Assembly (NCBI GenBank): GCA_003543135.1
Contig: DPJG01000032.1
Location: forward strand, 310,001-374,000
From: Rheinheimera sp.
GTDB taxonomy: Bacteria; Pseudomonadota; Gammaproteobacteria; Enterobacterales; Alteromonadaceae
Reading direction: 5' to 3'
Length of the DNA stretch: 64,000 nucleotides
Below, in pieces: positions 32,844-42,214 of the stretch. The first letter of the stretch is position 1; every line of letters begins with the position of its first letter. The position numbers and the translations under genes are program-made. Below the pieces are notes generated by a model. The model saw only the letters and a program-made list of their open reading frames with translations, was not told where the DNA came from and made no database searches.

Positions 32844-32857
32844 CTCAAGCGTTAAAG
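32788..32857 (+). repeat. attC-like site of orphan cassette 2
   Basis: CAACAGCACCTCACGCTTCAG at the left (part quoted), the palindromic GGCGGACGCG/CGCGCGCC centre, then CTTAACTCAAGCGTTAAAG at the right. TTAACTCAAGCGTTA is the typical right arm of attC sites such as those of aadA cassettes. The left arm overlaps the end of the coding frame. The junction would be after G32851. Confidence 0.7.
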
Positions 32858-32887
32858 TCCGTCATTCCTACACCTTTGTCCAAAATA

Positions 32888-32938
32888 AAAACCGGCCGCA
32901 GGCGGGGCTTTCCCTGGCTTTGCCTGTGGCCGGTTTTG
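32888..32938. terminator. Terminator 1 between orphan cassette and Oar gene
   Basis: AAAACCGGCCGCAGG and CCTGTGGCCGGTTTT pair across a 20-base loop. Confidence 0.75.
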
Positions 32939-32958
32939 TTTGCGCTTGATGGACAATT

Positions 32959-32989
32959 AAAAACCACCTTCTGGTCGGTGGTTTTTTTA
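32959..32989. terminator. Terminator 2
   Basis: AAAACCACC and GGTGGTTTT pair around TTCTGGTC with a T run; A tract on the other side makes it work for the converging Oar gene as well. Confidence 0.8.
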
Positions 32990-33040
32990 GTTATCAGCTT
33001 TGTTGCCGGGAGTTTGCCGCAAAGCTGATTTTTTTACCCT

Positions 33041-36016
33041 TTAGAACGAATACCTGACCACCAGTGAGGCGGTGCGGGCGTCCTGCAACTCGGTGGCGAT
33101 GTTCCAGTCCGGGTTGGCGGCGAAGCTGCCGTCTTTGTTGGTAATTTGTGCCACTTCGTTAACTCTGATTGGGGTGTCGAAGTTAAACAGGTTGTAAATG
33201 GTGCCTTTTACTGTTAGATCGCCGCCTTTAATGGTGGTGGCGTAGGTGACAGAGAAATCCAGTTCATATAACCAGTCAAGGCGGCCAGCACTGCCCCTTG
33301 GCGCCGGAGTGCCGTCCCAGTCGTAGAATGACGCTTCGTCATACCATTGGCTGGCACACCAGTCGGCCCATAAACCGCTTTCACAGGTATCTACCCCTGT
33401 TGGGTGAATACTAAACTTGTTGCGTGGTTGACCTGAGGTGGCGCGAGCCACTAAACCCATGCTCCAGTCGTCATTCAGCTGATACACACCACTGAGTTTC
33501 AGTGCATGACGACGGTCGTTGGGCAGGTTACCGGCGGCGTGGTCCATTAAGTCGGCGTAGTCATATGAGGTGGTCCAGCCCGGATCGGCCTGGCCATTGT
33601 CGGAACGCACCAAACCTTCAGTCATGCCCCAGCTGTGTGACCAGACGTAAGATGCAAACACCGTCAGATCATCAGTTGGCCGGCCTTCGAGGGTAAATTC
33701 CCAGGCCAGGTAACGGCGTTTTGGAATGGGCAGTTTTAAATCGTCAGCGCTCAGTTCAACCCGCTCTTTGTTGCCGTCTTTGTCAAAGTCATACAAAAAC
33801 ACCACGTCTTTGCCCGGGTTAATCAGGGTGTAAAAATAACTTTCTTTGCTTTTGTTATTCACATTATTTTGTTTGAGCCACTGCGCCACCACAGGGCCTA
33901 AATCAGAGTCTTCAATGGATTGTTTTAAATCGCGGTATACAAAACGCACGCCGCCTTTGAGCCTGTCGCCCAACTGCTGCTCATAACCTAAAGTCCACTC
34001 GTCTGAATACATTGGGCCCAGGTTATTGGATGCAATACGTTCAACATCCACTTCGCCACTTTGTACTGTGTCGGTGGCCACCAGAGCGCCCAGTTCAGGT
34101 GAACCGTCGGCTTTAAGTTTGAGCGTGCCATCGGCGTTTAATGCGCCTGGCTGAAAGTAAAAATGCACATCTTTTTGGCCGCTGGCCTGTTTGATATTCA
34201 TATTGGCGGCAATAGGCTGGAAATAACGGCCTGCGGTGGCAAAAACTTTCTGCTCACCATCGCCCACCGGGTCCCAAATCAGCTGTAATCTTGGTGCCAG
34301 CTGGTTTTCCAGTTTGGCATAGGTTTGGCCAGTGCTGGCGGTGTTTTCAAAGTTGCTGTATCTCAGGCCAGCATTGAGTGTCAGGCCATCGTTGATTTGC
34401 CAGCTGTCCTGAATATACAAAGCTCTGGAATTCACTTCGGTTTCACCACCGGTGTCGCGCTGGCGCTGCTGAATATAAGTGCCTTTTGGCAGGCCAATGC
34501 GTGCAATAGCAGAGTAAGTGCGGTATTCCCACCAGCCGCGGGCATTACCCACGCCGTTCTGAAATTCCAGGTAATCTACACTCAGCTCTTCGCTGTCGAT
34601 ACCGGCCTGTAGGGTATGGTTATCAAGCTGATAAGTGACGTCAAAACGCAGTTGGTCGCGCTGATAATCTTCGCTGATCAGGTTACTGGTACTCCAGTTG
34701 CCGTATCTTTCGCCGTTTAGGTTGACATAGTCCCAGATGCCGGGCAGGGCGTTGGTTGGTACTGTGGCGCGACTATCTTCGACCCGGCCTATGGTTGCAG
34801 CAACAGATAAGTCATCCGTTAAAAAGCCCTGATAGCGTGCAGAATACATATTGCCGCCTGAGGAGCGGGCTGTGGTGCCTGTGTTATTGCCGATGCCGGC
34901 GTCTTTGCTCCAGGCAAATTCACGGTAGGTTTCATCGGCACTGTTATCAAGGGCGGTCAATGTCAGGCTGTGATCGTCCGTCAGATACCAGTCCAGGTTT
35001 ACAAACCAGCGGTTTTCATCTTTGGTGTAGTCGGTAAATAAAGTACCGGCCGAATTAGCATATTCGTTGTTGGATTCGCGCGGGTTAAACAGGGCGTAGA
35101 AAAACATTTTGTCTTCCAATAATGGACCACTGACCCAAATATTGGCTTCCTGAAACTGGTTGCTGCTGTCTTGGTTATTGATCGACATGGCGCCATTGGG
35201 TTTATACACCGTTTGGTGCGGGCTGTGCAGGCTGGCCGGGTCGTAACGCAGTTCAGCACCGTATTGCAGATCGTTTGTGCCTGAACGCGACACCGCATTG
35301 ACCACTCCACCGATAAAACGGTCATATTCTGCGGAAATACCACCGGTTTTTACCTGAGTTTGCGCAATGGCTTCCCATGGCAGGTTAATAGAACCAATGC
35401 CGGTGCGCAGCCCACTGATATTCATACCATTTAAGAAATAGCCGTTTTCGGCAGACGAAGCACCGCCAAAGCTGGAGGCGTCAAACTGAGCGCTGCGGGC
35501 AACACCTGGTGTTAACAAAGCAATATTTTCAAAACCAGTGTTCACCGGCATTAAATCTAAGGTGTCGGCGTCTATGGTAAGACCGGCGGTTGAGTCGCTG
35601 GTATCAATCTGGCGCATGACGCTTCCTGCCACTGCAATACGTTCAATATCAGCACCACCTTGTTTTAACACCGGTGTATACACCAGGCTCTGGCCCAGGC
35701 TGATGTTAATTTGCTCCATGGCAACAGGTGCCTGGCCTGGCTCGCTGACCAGCACCTGATAACGGCCAACCGGCAAACCACGCAGCACATATTCACCTTT
35801 AGCGTTGGTTTGCACTGAACGGGTAAAACCCTGCTCCAGATGTTTGACTGTGACAGTAGCCTGAGCCAGTTGCTGACCTGATGCTGTGGTGACCACACCT
35901 TTTAACAAACCGCTGGTGTTGTCCTGCGCCTGAGCCGGCACTGTATGCAACGCAAAAGCTAAGGCGCTTGCCAGAACAGACAAGCGTAAGTTGTTGATAT
36001 TGCGACTGTGTTTCAC
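33041..36016 (-). CDS. Oar-type TonB-dependent outer membrane receptor
   Basis: A 991-residue outer membrane protein. Signal peptide to about residue 30 (VPAQA). Carboxypeptidase regulatory-like domain at about 35-110 (GLLKGVVTTASGQQLAQATV). Plug domain at about 120-240 (NGYFLNGMNISGLRTG, GGISAEYDRFIGGVVNAVSRSG). A 22-strand barrel ends in SLVVRYSF with the terminal phenylalanine. No TonB box is obvious at the N-terminus. Oar-like receptors take up or bind large substrates. Start GTG 36016 follows AAGGATTAAAA. It ends at a double terminator. Confidence 0.93.
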   Translation of the reverse strand: MKHSRNINNLRLSVLASALAFALHTVPAQAQDNTSGLLKGVVTTASGQQLAQATVTVKHLEQGFTRSVQTNAKGEYVLRGLPVGRYQVLVSEPGQAPVAMEQINISLGQSLVYTPVLKQGGADIERIAVAGSVMRQIDTSDSTAGLTIDADTLDLMPVNTGFENIALLTPGVARSAQFDASSFGGASSAENGYFLNGMNISGLRTGIGSINLPWEAIAQTQVKTGGISAEYDRFIGGVVNAVSRSGTNDLQYGAELRYDPASLHSPHQTVYKPNGAMSINNQDSSNQFQEANIWVSGPLLEDKMFFYALFNPRESNNEYANSAGTLFTDYTKDENRWFVNLDWYLTDDHSLTLTALDNSADETYREFAWSKDAGIGNNTGTTARSSGGNMYSARYQGFLTDDLSVAATIGRVEDSRATVPTNALPGIWDYVNLNGERYGNWSTSNLISEDYQRDQLRFDVTYQLDNHTLQAGIDSEELSVDYLEFQNGVGNARGWWEYRTYSAIARIGLPKGTYIQQRQRDTGGETEVNSRALYIQDSWQINDGLTLNAGLRYSNFENTASTGQTYAKLENQLAPRLQLIWDPVGDGEQKVFATAGRYFQPIAANMNIKQASGQKDVHFYFQPGALNADGTLKLKADGSPELGALVATDTVQSGEVDVERIASNNLGPMYSDEWTLGYEQQLGDRLKGGVRFVYRDLKQSIEDSDLGPVVAQWLKQNNVNNKSKESYFYTLINPGKDVVFLYDFDKDGNKERVELSADDLKLPIPKRRYLAWEFTLEGRPTDDLTVFASYVWSHSWGMTEGLVRSDNGQADPGWTTSYDYADLMDHAAGNLPNDRRHALKLSGVYQLNDDWSMGLVARATSGQPRNKFSIHPTGVDTCESGLWADWCASQWYDEASFYDWDGTPAPRGSAGRLDWLYELDFSVTYATTIKGGDLTVKGTIYNLFNFDTPIRVNEVAQITNKDGSFAANPDWNIATELQDARTASLVVRYSF

Positions 36017-36530
36017 TTTTAATCCTTATTATATTGTATTAAATATATTGTATACCATTTAAGGTAATCAGCATCCTAGATTAAAAAAGCGTCAGTTGTA
36101 AAGGGTTTGTGGTGTTAGTTGCTGCTGGTGTTATATTTTTATGGTCATTTTTGGCAGGTTTTAGGGGCTGGGCTTTTGCGGCATTTAAAAAAAACACTCA
36201 GTAAATATATTTAAATCATCGTGTTATTGAGTTTTTGCCGGTCGCTTGTGATTGAGGTTAATGAGGTTGTGCGGAGGCTTTGATCGGACCAGTATGTTAT
36301 GACGGCTTAAGTTATGACAGGTAAGCGTGATGGGATGAGCATCACCTTGTGGCGGCACCAGTACCGCGGCCTGACTTAAAATCACCCCTTGTGCCGCTTC
36401 TGTGATGCAGTCGCAATCAATAACAAGTCATGTCGCCGCGGATGCCATGTAATAAAGTTTGTACCATCAGTGTTGTGCTTTGCACCCGTTGATGCAGCAC
36501 ATTTGGGCACACTACATGGCAGTTGCGGCG
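36017..36530. other. Upstream region of the Oar gene, no gene seen
   Basis: 514 bp. Next to the Oar start it holds two direct repeats ATATTGTAT (36031-36039 and 36045-36053), 14 bp apart, overlapping TATAAT and TACAAT boxes on the minus strand, probably the promoter. The remainder (36150-36530) is non-coding by eye; an open frame at 36389-36655 overlaps the SGNH gene on the other strand and lacks features. Confidence 0.5.
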
Positions 36531-37346
36531 TTATTTGGGGCAGGCAGGGTATTGCTGCAGGGTTGCGGATGCCTGTTGTCGCAGCATCTGCTGAGTTGTG
36601 GCTGTTACTGCAATATTGGCGATATAGGGCAATTGATCGGCGGGCGAGTTTGTGATCACCTCATATAACACCAGGGCACTTAACATAGCACCTTGCAGAT
36701 TGGCGTGATTACCATCAGGTTCATGCAGCTGGATGTCGGGTTGCCCTATTATAAATTGTTCCCAGGCATAAGGGATGGGAGCAAGGCAAGAGGGATGTTG
36801 TTGCTGTACTTTTTTGAGGATGCTGTAAATTTGGAGGCCTTCAGCCAAGTTACCCATTTGGGCATGCTCAGGATAAAGCACCGGGGTTGTTTGTTTGGTT
36901 TTGGCCAATTCAACCCAGGCGGCGGTTAGATCGGTTGGGTAATCGTAAAGGCCGGACGTCGAATATTTTTGTCCCTGCAAAATCAGATGAGTCCATTTGC
37001 CATTCTCAACTAAATTCCGGCTCTCAGCTTGATAATAACGTTCGTCAAGGTAACTGCCGCCCGGGGCTGTCAACACAGTCACCTGGCTGGCAGGTTTACC
37101 TGCTCGAATCAGTTGTGTAAGCAATTGGGAAAAGTTATGGCTGCGCATATGGCTGTTACCAAATAACAAAACCTGATAATGCTGTTGCTGGCTGTTGTCG
37201 GGCAGAGGTAAAGGTGTTGGCAGGGTGGCAGTGGGTGGTGTGACTTCCGGTACTGCCTGGGTTGTGCTGTTGTCACCGCCACAAGCCGTGAGTGTTAGCA
37301 ATACGCCGGACAATAACCCTATGTAACTTATTCTATTTCGTCGCAT
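36531..37346 (-). CDS. SGNH/GDSL-like lipoprotein hydrolase
   Basis: A 271-residue lipoprotein: lipobox LTLTAC with cysteine at about residue 22, then a proline- and threonine-rich linker. Block I of the SGNH fold is VLLFGNSHM (catalytic serine in GNSH). The glycine block is GGSYLDER, and the final DGNHANLQG provides the D-x-x-H dyad. Substrates may be acetyl or acyl esters of glycans or lipids. ATG 37346 follows AAGGA and gives a clean signal peptide; the frame to 37454 is not used. Confidence 0.8.
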   Translation of the reverse strand: MRRNRISYIGLLSGVLLTLTACGGDNSTTQAVPEVTPPTATLPTPLPLPDNSQQQHYQVLLFGNSHMRSHNFSQLLTQLIRAGKPASQVTVLTAPGGSYLDERYYQAESRNLVENGKWTHLILQGQKYSTSGLYDYPTDLTAAWVELAKTKQTTPVLYPEHAQMGNLAEGLQIYSILKKVQQQHPSCLAPIPYAWEQFIIGQPDIQLHEPDGNHANLQGAMLSALVLYEVITNSPADQLPYIANIAVTATTQQMLRQQASATLQQYPACPK

Positions 37347-37643
37347 AAACAATCCTTTGTTGTAAAGCTTTCTGTTGTCGTAGTATCGGCAAAAGCGGCA
37401 ACCTTTGAGTAACAATAACCCCGGATCTGATTTGATGAAACCTTTTTGTGACACAGTTTTGTTACTTCATAGTCAAATAGTACTTTTTATCACCAGGACT
37501 GCAGCTGAAAAGCTGCATGCATTTGACAGATTTAGTTGACACAGCTTCGAAATTGACGATGCTTAAAGGATTGCATCTGAAACAGAACCAGGATTGTTGC
37601 GTTGACAGAGCCCGCAGTATCACGACCGAGGACAATAAGCACT

Positions 37644-39179
37644 ATGGCAGGGCAGGAAAAAGCTGCCAAAATGCGTTGGCTCTGGTTTGGTTTTTTTTAT
37701 CTTCTGTTTGCCTTTATTACCATGTACCTGTTCCAGACCATCAGTGTCTGGCCTTCTGCAGGTGTTGCTGTTGCTGCTTTATTATTGTACGGCTACCGGA
37801 TGGCCTGGCTGGTATTTGTTGCCTCAATCCTGGTGGTGCTGGTGTATTTTGCCAGTTTGCAGCAGTCGCTCTGGTCCTGGCAGGTGCTTGTTATCACTCT
37901 GCTGACAGCCACTGGTAATACCCTGGGTGCTGCGGTTGGCTTATGGCTTTGTGGACATGTGAGTTCCATGGCTCAGTCTTTTGCCGATTTACAATGGGTG
38001 TTAAAACGCTTTTTGCCGGCCACAGCCCTTTGTGGTGTTGTGGCTGCTGTGTTTGGCGTCGGCAGTTATTGGCTGATTTCTTTACCCTGGCCACACGGTT
38101 ATTTAAACGGTGTGGTGAACTGGAGCGTCAGCAATATGGTGGGGGCGCTGGTGGTGGCGCCACTTTTGATGTGTCAGCAGTTGCAGCCTGGCTGGCGTCG
38201 CAGTTTACGTCAGGCCAGGCTTAAACTGCTGGCACTGTTGTGTTTGTCTGTGACGGCGTTTTTTTTGTTTGGCCCAGGCCAGATCTGGTTGCCGCCGGCT
38301 TTTTTACAACCCGCTTTATTATTGATCCCGTTGCTGTTTGTCACTTTAACCGCCAGTCCCTGTGTGGTGTTTTTATTTCAGGTGATGACTTTTTTGCTGG
38401 TGTGGGTCGGCACCACGGCAGGCTATGGGCCCTTTATTTCAGAGAACCCGACTGACACCGAAACTGCCATGCAGTTATTTTGCGGTTTTCTGGCTGCGGT
38501 GATTCTGGTGATCCAGGCTTTATTAGCAGAGCAGCGCAGGCTACGTAAAATCTGGGCCACTGAACTGTTAAGCAGCAAAAGGCTGTTAGAACAAAGGGTG
38601 GAAGAACGCACCCGGCAGCTGTCGGAAGCCAACCGGCAACTGGAACTGTTAAGTGTGACCGACGCGCTGACCGGCCTTGCCAACAGAAGACGTTTTGACA
38701 GTTATCTCTCCGCTGAGTGGCAAAGAGCCAGCCGGTTGGGTCAGAAGGTCGGTTTAATGATGCTGGATGTGGACTGGTTTAAAAACTACAACGATCAATA
38801 CGGCCATTTGCAGGGCGACGAATGTTTGCGCCAGATAGGCCAGCTGCTCAGGCTGGGCGCGCGGCGGGCTACCGACTTAGCCGCCCGTTATGGTGGTGAA
38901 GAATTTGCGCTGGTGGTACCGCAGGCAGAAGTCAGTTATCTGAAACAACAAGCAGAACTGATGCGGGTGGCTTTTGCATCATTACATATTCCGCATCAGG
39001 GCTCGCCGCTTGGCTATGTCACTGTCAGCATCGGTATTGCGGTGCTCACCCCTATGCCACAACAGGATCCTGAGTTATTAATTCAACTGGCCGATGAAGC
39101 TTTGTACCGGGCTAAACATCAGGGCAGAAATCAGGTGGTGCTTGCCGATGAAGGACAACAACGCAGTCCGGTGCAATAA
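37644..39179 (+). CDS. MASE1-GGDEF diguanylate cyclase
   Basis: A 511-residue membrane-bound enzyme that makes cyclic di-GMP from GTP. MASE1 spans (about eight) fill residues 10-300, a coiled coil (LLEQRVEERTRQLSEANRQLE) follows, and the GGDEF domain begins at LTGLANRRRFD. The active site is GGEEF at about residues 417-421 and an RxxD inhibition site (RATD) sits five residues before it, so product feedback is likely. ATG 37644 is chosen; TTG 37602 is in frame. The signal sensed by MASE1 is unknown. Confidence 0.92.
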   Translation: MAGQEKAAKMRWLWFGFFYLLFAFITMYLFQTISVWPSAGVAVAALLLYGYRMAWLVFVASILVVLVYFASLQQSLWSWQVLVITLLTATGNTLGAAVGLWLCGHVSSMAQSFADLQWVLKRFLPATALCGVVAAVFGVGSYWLISLPWPHGYLNGVVNWSVSNMVGALVVAPLLMCQQLQPGWRRSLRQARLKLLALLCLSVTAFFLFGPGQIWLPPAFLQPALLLIPLLFVTLTASPCVVFLFQVMTFLLVWVGTTAGYGPFISENPTDTETAMQLFCGFLAAVILVIQALLAEQRRLRKIWATELLSSKRLLEQRVEERTRQLSEANRQLELLSVTDALTGLANRRRFDSYLSAEWQRASRLGQKVGLMMLDVDWFKNYNDQYGHLQGDECLRQIGQLLRLGARRATDLAARYGGEEFALVVPQAEVSYLKQQAELMRVAFASLHIPHQGSPLGYVTVSIGIAVLTPMPQQDPELLIQLADEALYRAKHQGRNQVVLADEGQQRSPVQ

Positions 39180-39277
39180 AAACGCAAAAAGCTGTGCCAG
39201 CTCAGGTTCTGGCCTTGATGCCTGTGGTACAAATCGGCCATGATGTTGATATCCCCGAATAAATTCAGAGACTTGGC

Positions 39278-40552
39278 ATGGCAGAGTTTGATGTAGTTGC
39301 AGTGCGGAACTTTTTGCTGGCATTGGCCATTGGCGCTTTGGTTGGCATTGAACGTGAAAAACACAAAACCACTGAACACCCGGGCACCTTTGGCGGCTTG
39401 CGCACTTTTATTCTGATAGCTCAGGTGGGCGCTGTCAGTGCCTGGTTATCTATTCATCTGCAAAGTCCCTGGTTGTTTATCAGTGCTGTGCTGGCGCTGT
39501 CTCTGGTGGTGATCACCGCTTATGTGCTGGAAAACCGCCAGCAACCAGCCGCACTTGGCCTCACCACTGAAATCAGCGCTATTACTGTTTGTTTATTGGG
39601 GGGGGCCGTGATGTTTGGTTATGCCGAACTTGCGGTGGCACTGGCCATTTTAACTTCGGCCATTTTGACCTTTAAACAGCCGCTGCATGGATTGGTCAGC
39701 AAACTCGATACCTCAGATTTATATGCCGGTAGTAAATTATTACTCGCTACTTTTATTATTCTGCCTTTATTACCAGACCATGCTGTTGATCCATGGCTGG
39801 CGCTGAACCCTTATAAACTCTGGCTGCTGGTGATTCTGATTTCCGCTTTGTCATTATTGGGTTACATCGCAGTCAGGTTGTTAGGGGCTGCGCGCGGCAC
39901 GGCACTGGCCGGCCTTGCCGGCGGTTTGGTGTCCTCGACTGCGGTCAGTATGAGTATGGCCAGGCAAAGTAAAACCGAAGTTGACGATGATGCCGCCGAT
40001 AAACTGGCAAGCGGTATTCTACTGGCCTGGCTGGTGATGTTTGTACGGGTGATGGTGACTGTAGCCCTGGTGTATCTGCCGCTTTTGACGCAAATCTGGT
40101 TGCCTTTTAGCCTGATGGCTTTGTTTACCGCCGCTTTGGCTGGTTTTTTTTACTGGCGGGGCAATGCCGGGCGGCAAATTAAACAGCGTCAGGACAACCT
40201 CAGTAACCCTTTTAGCCTGTGGGCAGCCAGTAAATTTGCTTTGTTATTTGCGTTGGTGCTGCTTACAGTAAAACTGACCCAACATTATGCACCCGCCGAG
40301 GGGGTGTATCTGGTCGCAGCCCTTGCCGGTTTAACAGATGTGGACGCCATTACTTTGTCTATGACTGAACTTGCCAGGCAAAACAATCAGTTAAGCCTGT
40401 CAGCTGCTGCGTTACTAGTGGCTGTGCTCAGCAATACCCTGGTGAAAGGTCTGCTGGTGATGACCCTTGGCAGTGTGCTGCTAAGGCGCAAGCTGATGCT
40501 GGCCACCGGCCTGATTTTACTGGCAGGTATTGTGATTGTCTGGGTGGCCTGA
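39278..40552 (+). CDS. MgtC/SapB and DUF4010 membrane protein
   Basis: A 424-residue inner membrane protein. The first third (NFLLALAIGALVGIEREKHK, GGLRTFILIAQVG) is the MgtC/SapB domain; the rest is the DUF4010 half (ARGTALAGLAGGLVSSTAVSMSMARQS). About 12 spans in total. MgtC-related proteins influence Mg2+ homeostasis and ATP synthase; this long architecture has no settled function. ATG 39278. Confidence 0.9.
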   Translation: MAEFDVVAVRNFLLALAIGALVGIEREKHKTTEHPGTFGGLRTFILIAQVGAVSAWLSIHLQSPWLFISAVLALSLVVITAYVLENRQQPAALGLTTEISAITVCLLGGAVMFGYAELAVALAILTSAILTFKQPLHGLVSKLDTSDLYAGSKLLLATFIILPLLPDHAVDPWLALNPYKLWLLVILISALSLLGYIAVRLLGAARGTALAGLAGGLVSSTAVSMSMARQSKTEVDDDAADKLASGILLAWLVMFVRVMVTVALVYLPLLTQIWLPFSLMALFTAALAGFFYWRGNAGRQIKQRQDNLSNPFSLWAASKFALLFALVLLTVKLTQHYAPAEGVYLVAALAGLTDVDAITLSMTELARQNNQLSLSAAALLVAVLSNTLVKGLLVMTLGSVLLRRKLMLATGLILLAGIVIVWVA

Positions 40553-40563
40553 AGCTGTTTAAA

Positions 40564-40608
40564 ACAACCATCAGTTTAATCAATCTGGTTCGCTGCGCTG
40601 ATGGTTGT
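40564..40608 (-). terminator. Likely terminator of the DUF3307 gene
   Basis: ACAACCATCAG and CTGATGGTTGT pair across 23 bases; on the minus strand a TTTT tail follows. It lies between converging genes. Confidence 0.5.
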
Positions 40609-40660
40609 GTTGGGTCTACCAACCTTAGCTCTGTTCTGAGGCTGGCCTGAGGTTTTGCAC

Positions 40661-41416
40661 TTAGAGCCATAACTTTAAAATCAGTGCCGGTAAAAAGCTG
40701 AGGCTGACGCTGAGCAAAGTGCCCAGCAGCACATATTCGGTCAGCTTGGTTTCGCTACTTCTTGTTAAATCGCCAAAGCGGAATACTGATTTGGCGGCCA
40801 GTAAAAATCCGATACCGGCGTATTCTTCCAATAGCACAAAAGTCAGGATCAACACTCTTTCCAGCATGCCGATATGATGGCCGGCAGCGGGTAAAGTCTG
40901 AGGCGCCTGCTGATTAGGCAGCGCACTGTGCCAGCTTTGCAGCAGTAGTTGAATAAGTACCGAACTGGGTTTGAGCACCCATAAATACGCCAGCAGTACG
41001 GCAAGGTAAGCAGGCTGGTAAAACTGCTGCCATGCCGACTGCAGCGCAGTAAAACCATCACAATAATAACCCCAGACCAGCAGGATCATCACCGCATGCA
41101 GCAGTTGGTCCAGTAAAAAAACGCCGGTGCTGTTTTTGGCATAAGACTTTGTTAAATCAATCAGATAATGACTCAAACCCAGAGCTGTAGTTGCCAGCAG
41201 TGCAGGACCAAAGTGCCAGCCCCAGCCGTAATTGTGATTCCACCACAACAGCACCAGCAGATAACCGCCGCTGTGTACCAGACTATGCGCCACTAAAGCG
41301 ATGGAGCCTAAACGGCGTTGCCGGTTTTTGATCCAGCTTTGGGGTTGCAGGTAAAAATCGGCCAGCAGGTGTACTGCAAATAAGGCTGCAAGCAGCAAAA
41401 ATTCAGCGTTGGACAT
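40661..41416 (-). CDS. DUF3307 family membrane protein
   Basis: A 251-residue inner membrane protein with about six spans. LLAALFAVHLLADFYLQPQSW and LVAHSLVHSGGYLL hold the conserved H and D/Q residues of DUF3307, and GLSHYLIDLTKSY follows. Its function is unknown. ATG 41416 (MSNAEFLLLAAL) overlaps the 3' end of the SatD gene by 14 bp, so translation is coupled; this DUF3307-SatD pair recurs in many bacteria. Confidence 0.9.
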   Translation of the reverse strand: MSNAEFLLLAALFAVHLLADFYLQPQSWIKNRQRRLGSIALVAHSLVHSGGYLLVLLWWNHNYGWGWHFGPALLATTALGLSHYLIDLTKSYAKNSTGVFLLDQLLHAVMILLVWGYYCDGFTALQSAWQQFYQPAYLAVLLAYLWVLKPSSVLIQLLLQSWHSALPNQQAPQTLPAAGHHIGMLERVLILTFVLLEEYAGIGFLLAAKSVFRFGDLTRSSETKLTEYVLLGTLLSVSLSFLPALILKLWL

Positions 41417-42017
41417 AGTCGGAGATCCAGTGGTGGCAATGTTGCAAAAAGTCGTCAAATAACAGGTAACTGGCCTGATTTAATAAAGCTGTGACATTGG
41501 CTCTGGAGCTTTTGAGCTCGCTGGCCAGATTTTTATGGGATTTATCTTCGGCCAGAAAATACAGCAACAGCACCTGAGCCTGTCTTTTGGTCAGCTGCAT
41601 CAGCCGCTGGTCGGCAAACCTGAGCAATAAATCAAGCGGCTGTTTGCCCGCCGCGTCATACAGGCTCCAGCGCTGCTGCGACAGCCGGTCCAGTCCTGTG
41701 CCGGATAAAGTAAAGACCGGCCCTGTGGCGGTTTTGATATCGGCCCTTAAATTGTCGGCGGCGCCGATAGCAATACAAAGTCTGGCGTCTGTACCTTCAA
41801 CAATTAAGTTCAGTCTGAGCAATAAAGCGGCGCGCACCGCCTGGCTGGGGTCTGTGAGCAACAACTGAAAGGCGTCCCCACGGTAAATATTAAAATGCTG
41901 AGGTTCAGCGCATAACCTCAGGCTTTGATCCAGCAGATACAACAACCGGTCATAATCTGTGCTTTGATAACTGGATGATTTCACCAGATCGCCTGTGATC
42001 ACTGCAAAAACGGCCAT
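41403..42017 (-). CDS. satD: SatD family protein
   Basis: A 204-residue soluble protein. MAVFAVITGDLVKSSSYQ is the SatD N-terminal signature, NIYRGDAFQLLL the second block, and the C-terminal part (LTKRQAQVLLLYFL and SHKNLASELKSSRANVTALLNQA) is a probable helix-turn-helix. This could make it a DNA-binding regulator of itself and of the DUF3307 gene. ATG 42017 follows GGAGACAA, better than ATG 42029. Direct repeats lie in the promoter. Confidence 0.82.
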   Translation of the reverse strand: MAVFAVITGDLVKSSSYQSTDYDRLLYLLDQSLRLCAEPQHFNIYRGDAFQLLLTDPSQAVRAALLLRLNLIVEGTDARLCIAIGAADNLRADIKTATGPVFTLSGTGLDRLSQQRWSLYDAAGKQPLDLLLRFADQRLMQLTKRQAQVLLLYFLAEDKSHKNLASELKSSRANVTALLNQASYLLFDDFLQHCHHWISDYVQR

Positions 42018-42058
42018 TTGTGTCTCCATGCTGCCGGATTATTCTGTTGTTATAGTTT

Positions 42059-42094
42059 AATGTAAGCATTATAGCTTGCATTTAAGAATGTAAG
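42059..42094 (-). promoter_or_regulatory. satD promoter with direct repeats
   Basis: AATGTAAG occurs at 42059-42066 and 42087-42094, a 28-bp period, on either side of a minus-strand TATAAT (42068-42073). This is a good arrangement for an operator read by the SatD helix-turn-helix, with transcription starting near 42061. Confidence 0.5.
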
Positions 42095-42214
42095 TTAATT
42101 TGGTTTCTTTTTTATTTGTTTGTTGTTTTGCTTACCTAAGTGAGCGCAGTTGCAGATCCGGCTACGCCTTTACTGTGGTAGCATAAGGCTTTGTTTGTAT
42201 CCAAGAGCCAGCCG

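Noticed and set aside
36389-36655. 88-codon plus frame opposite the SGNH lipoprotein
   Set aside because: Antisense to the 3' end of a well supported gene and lacks features.
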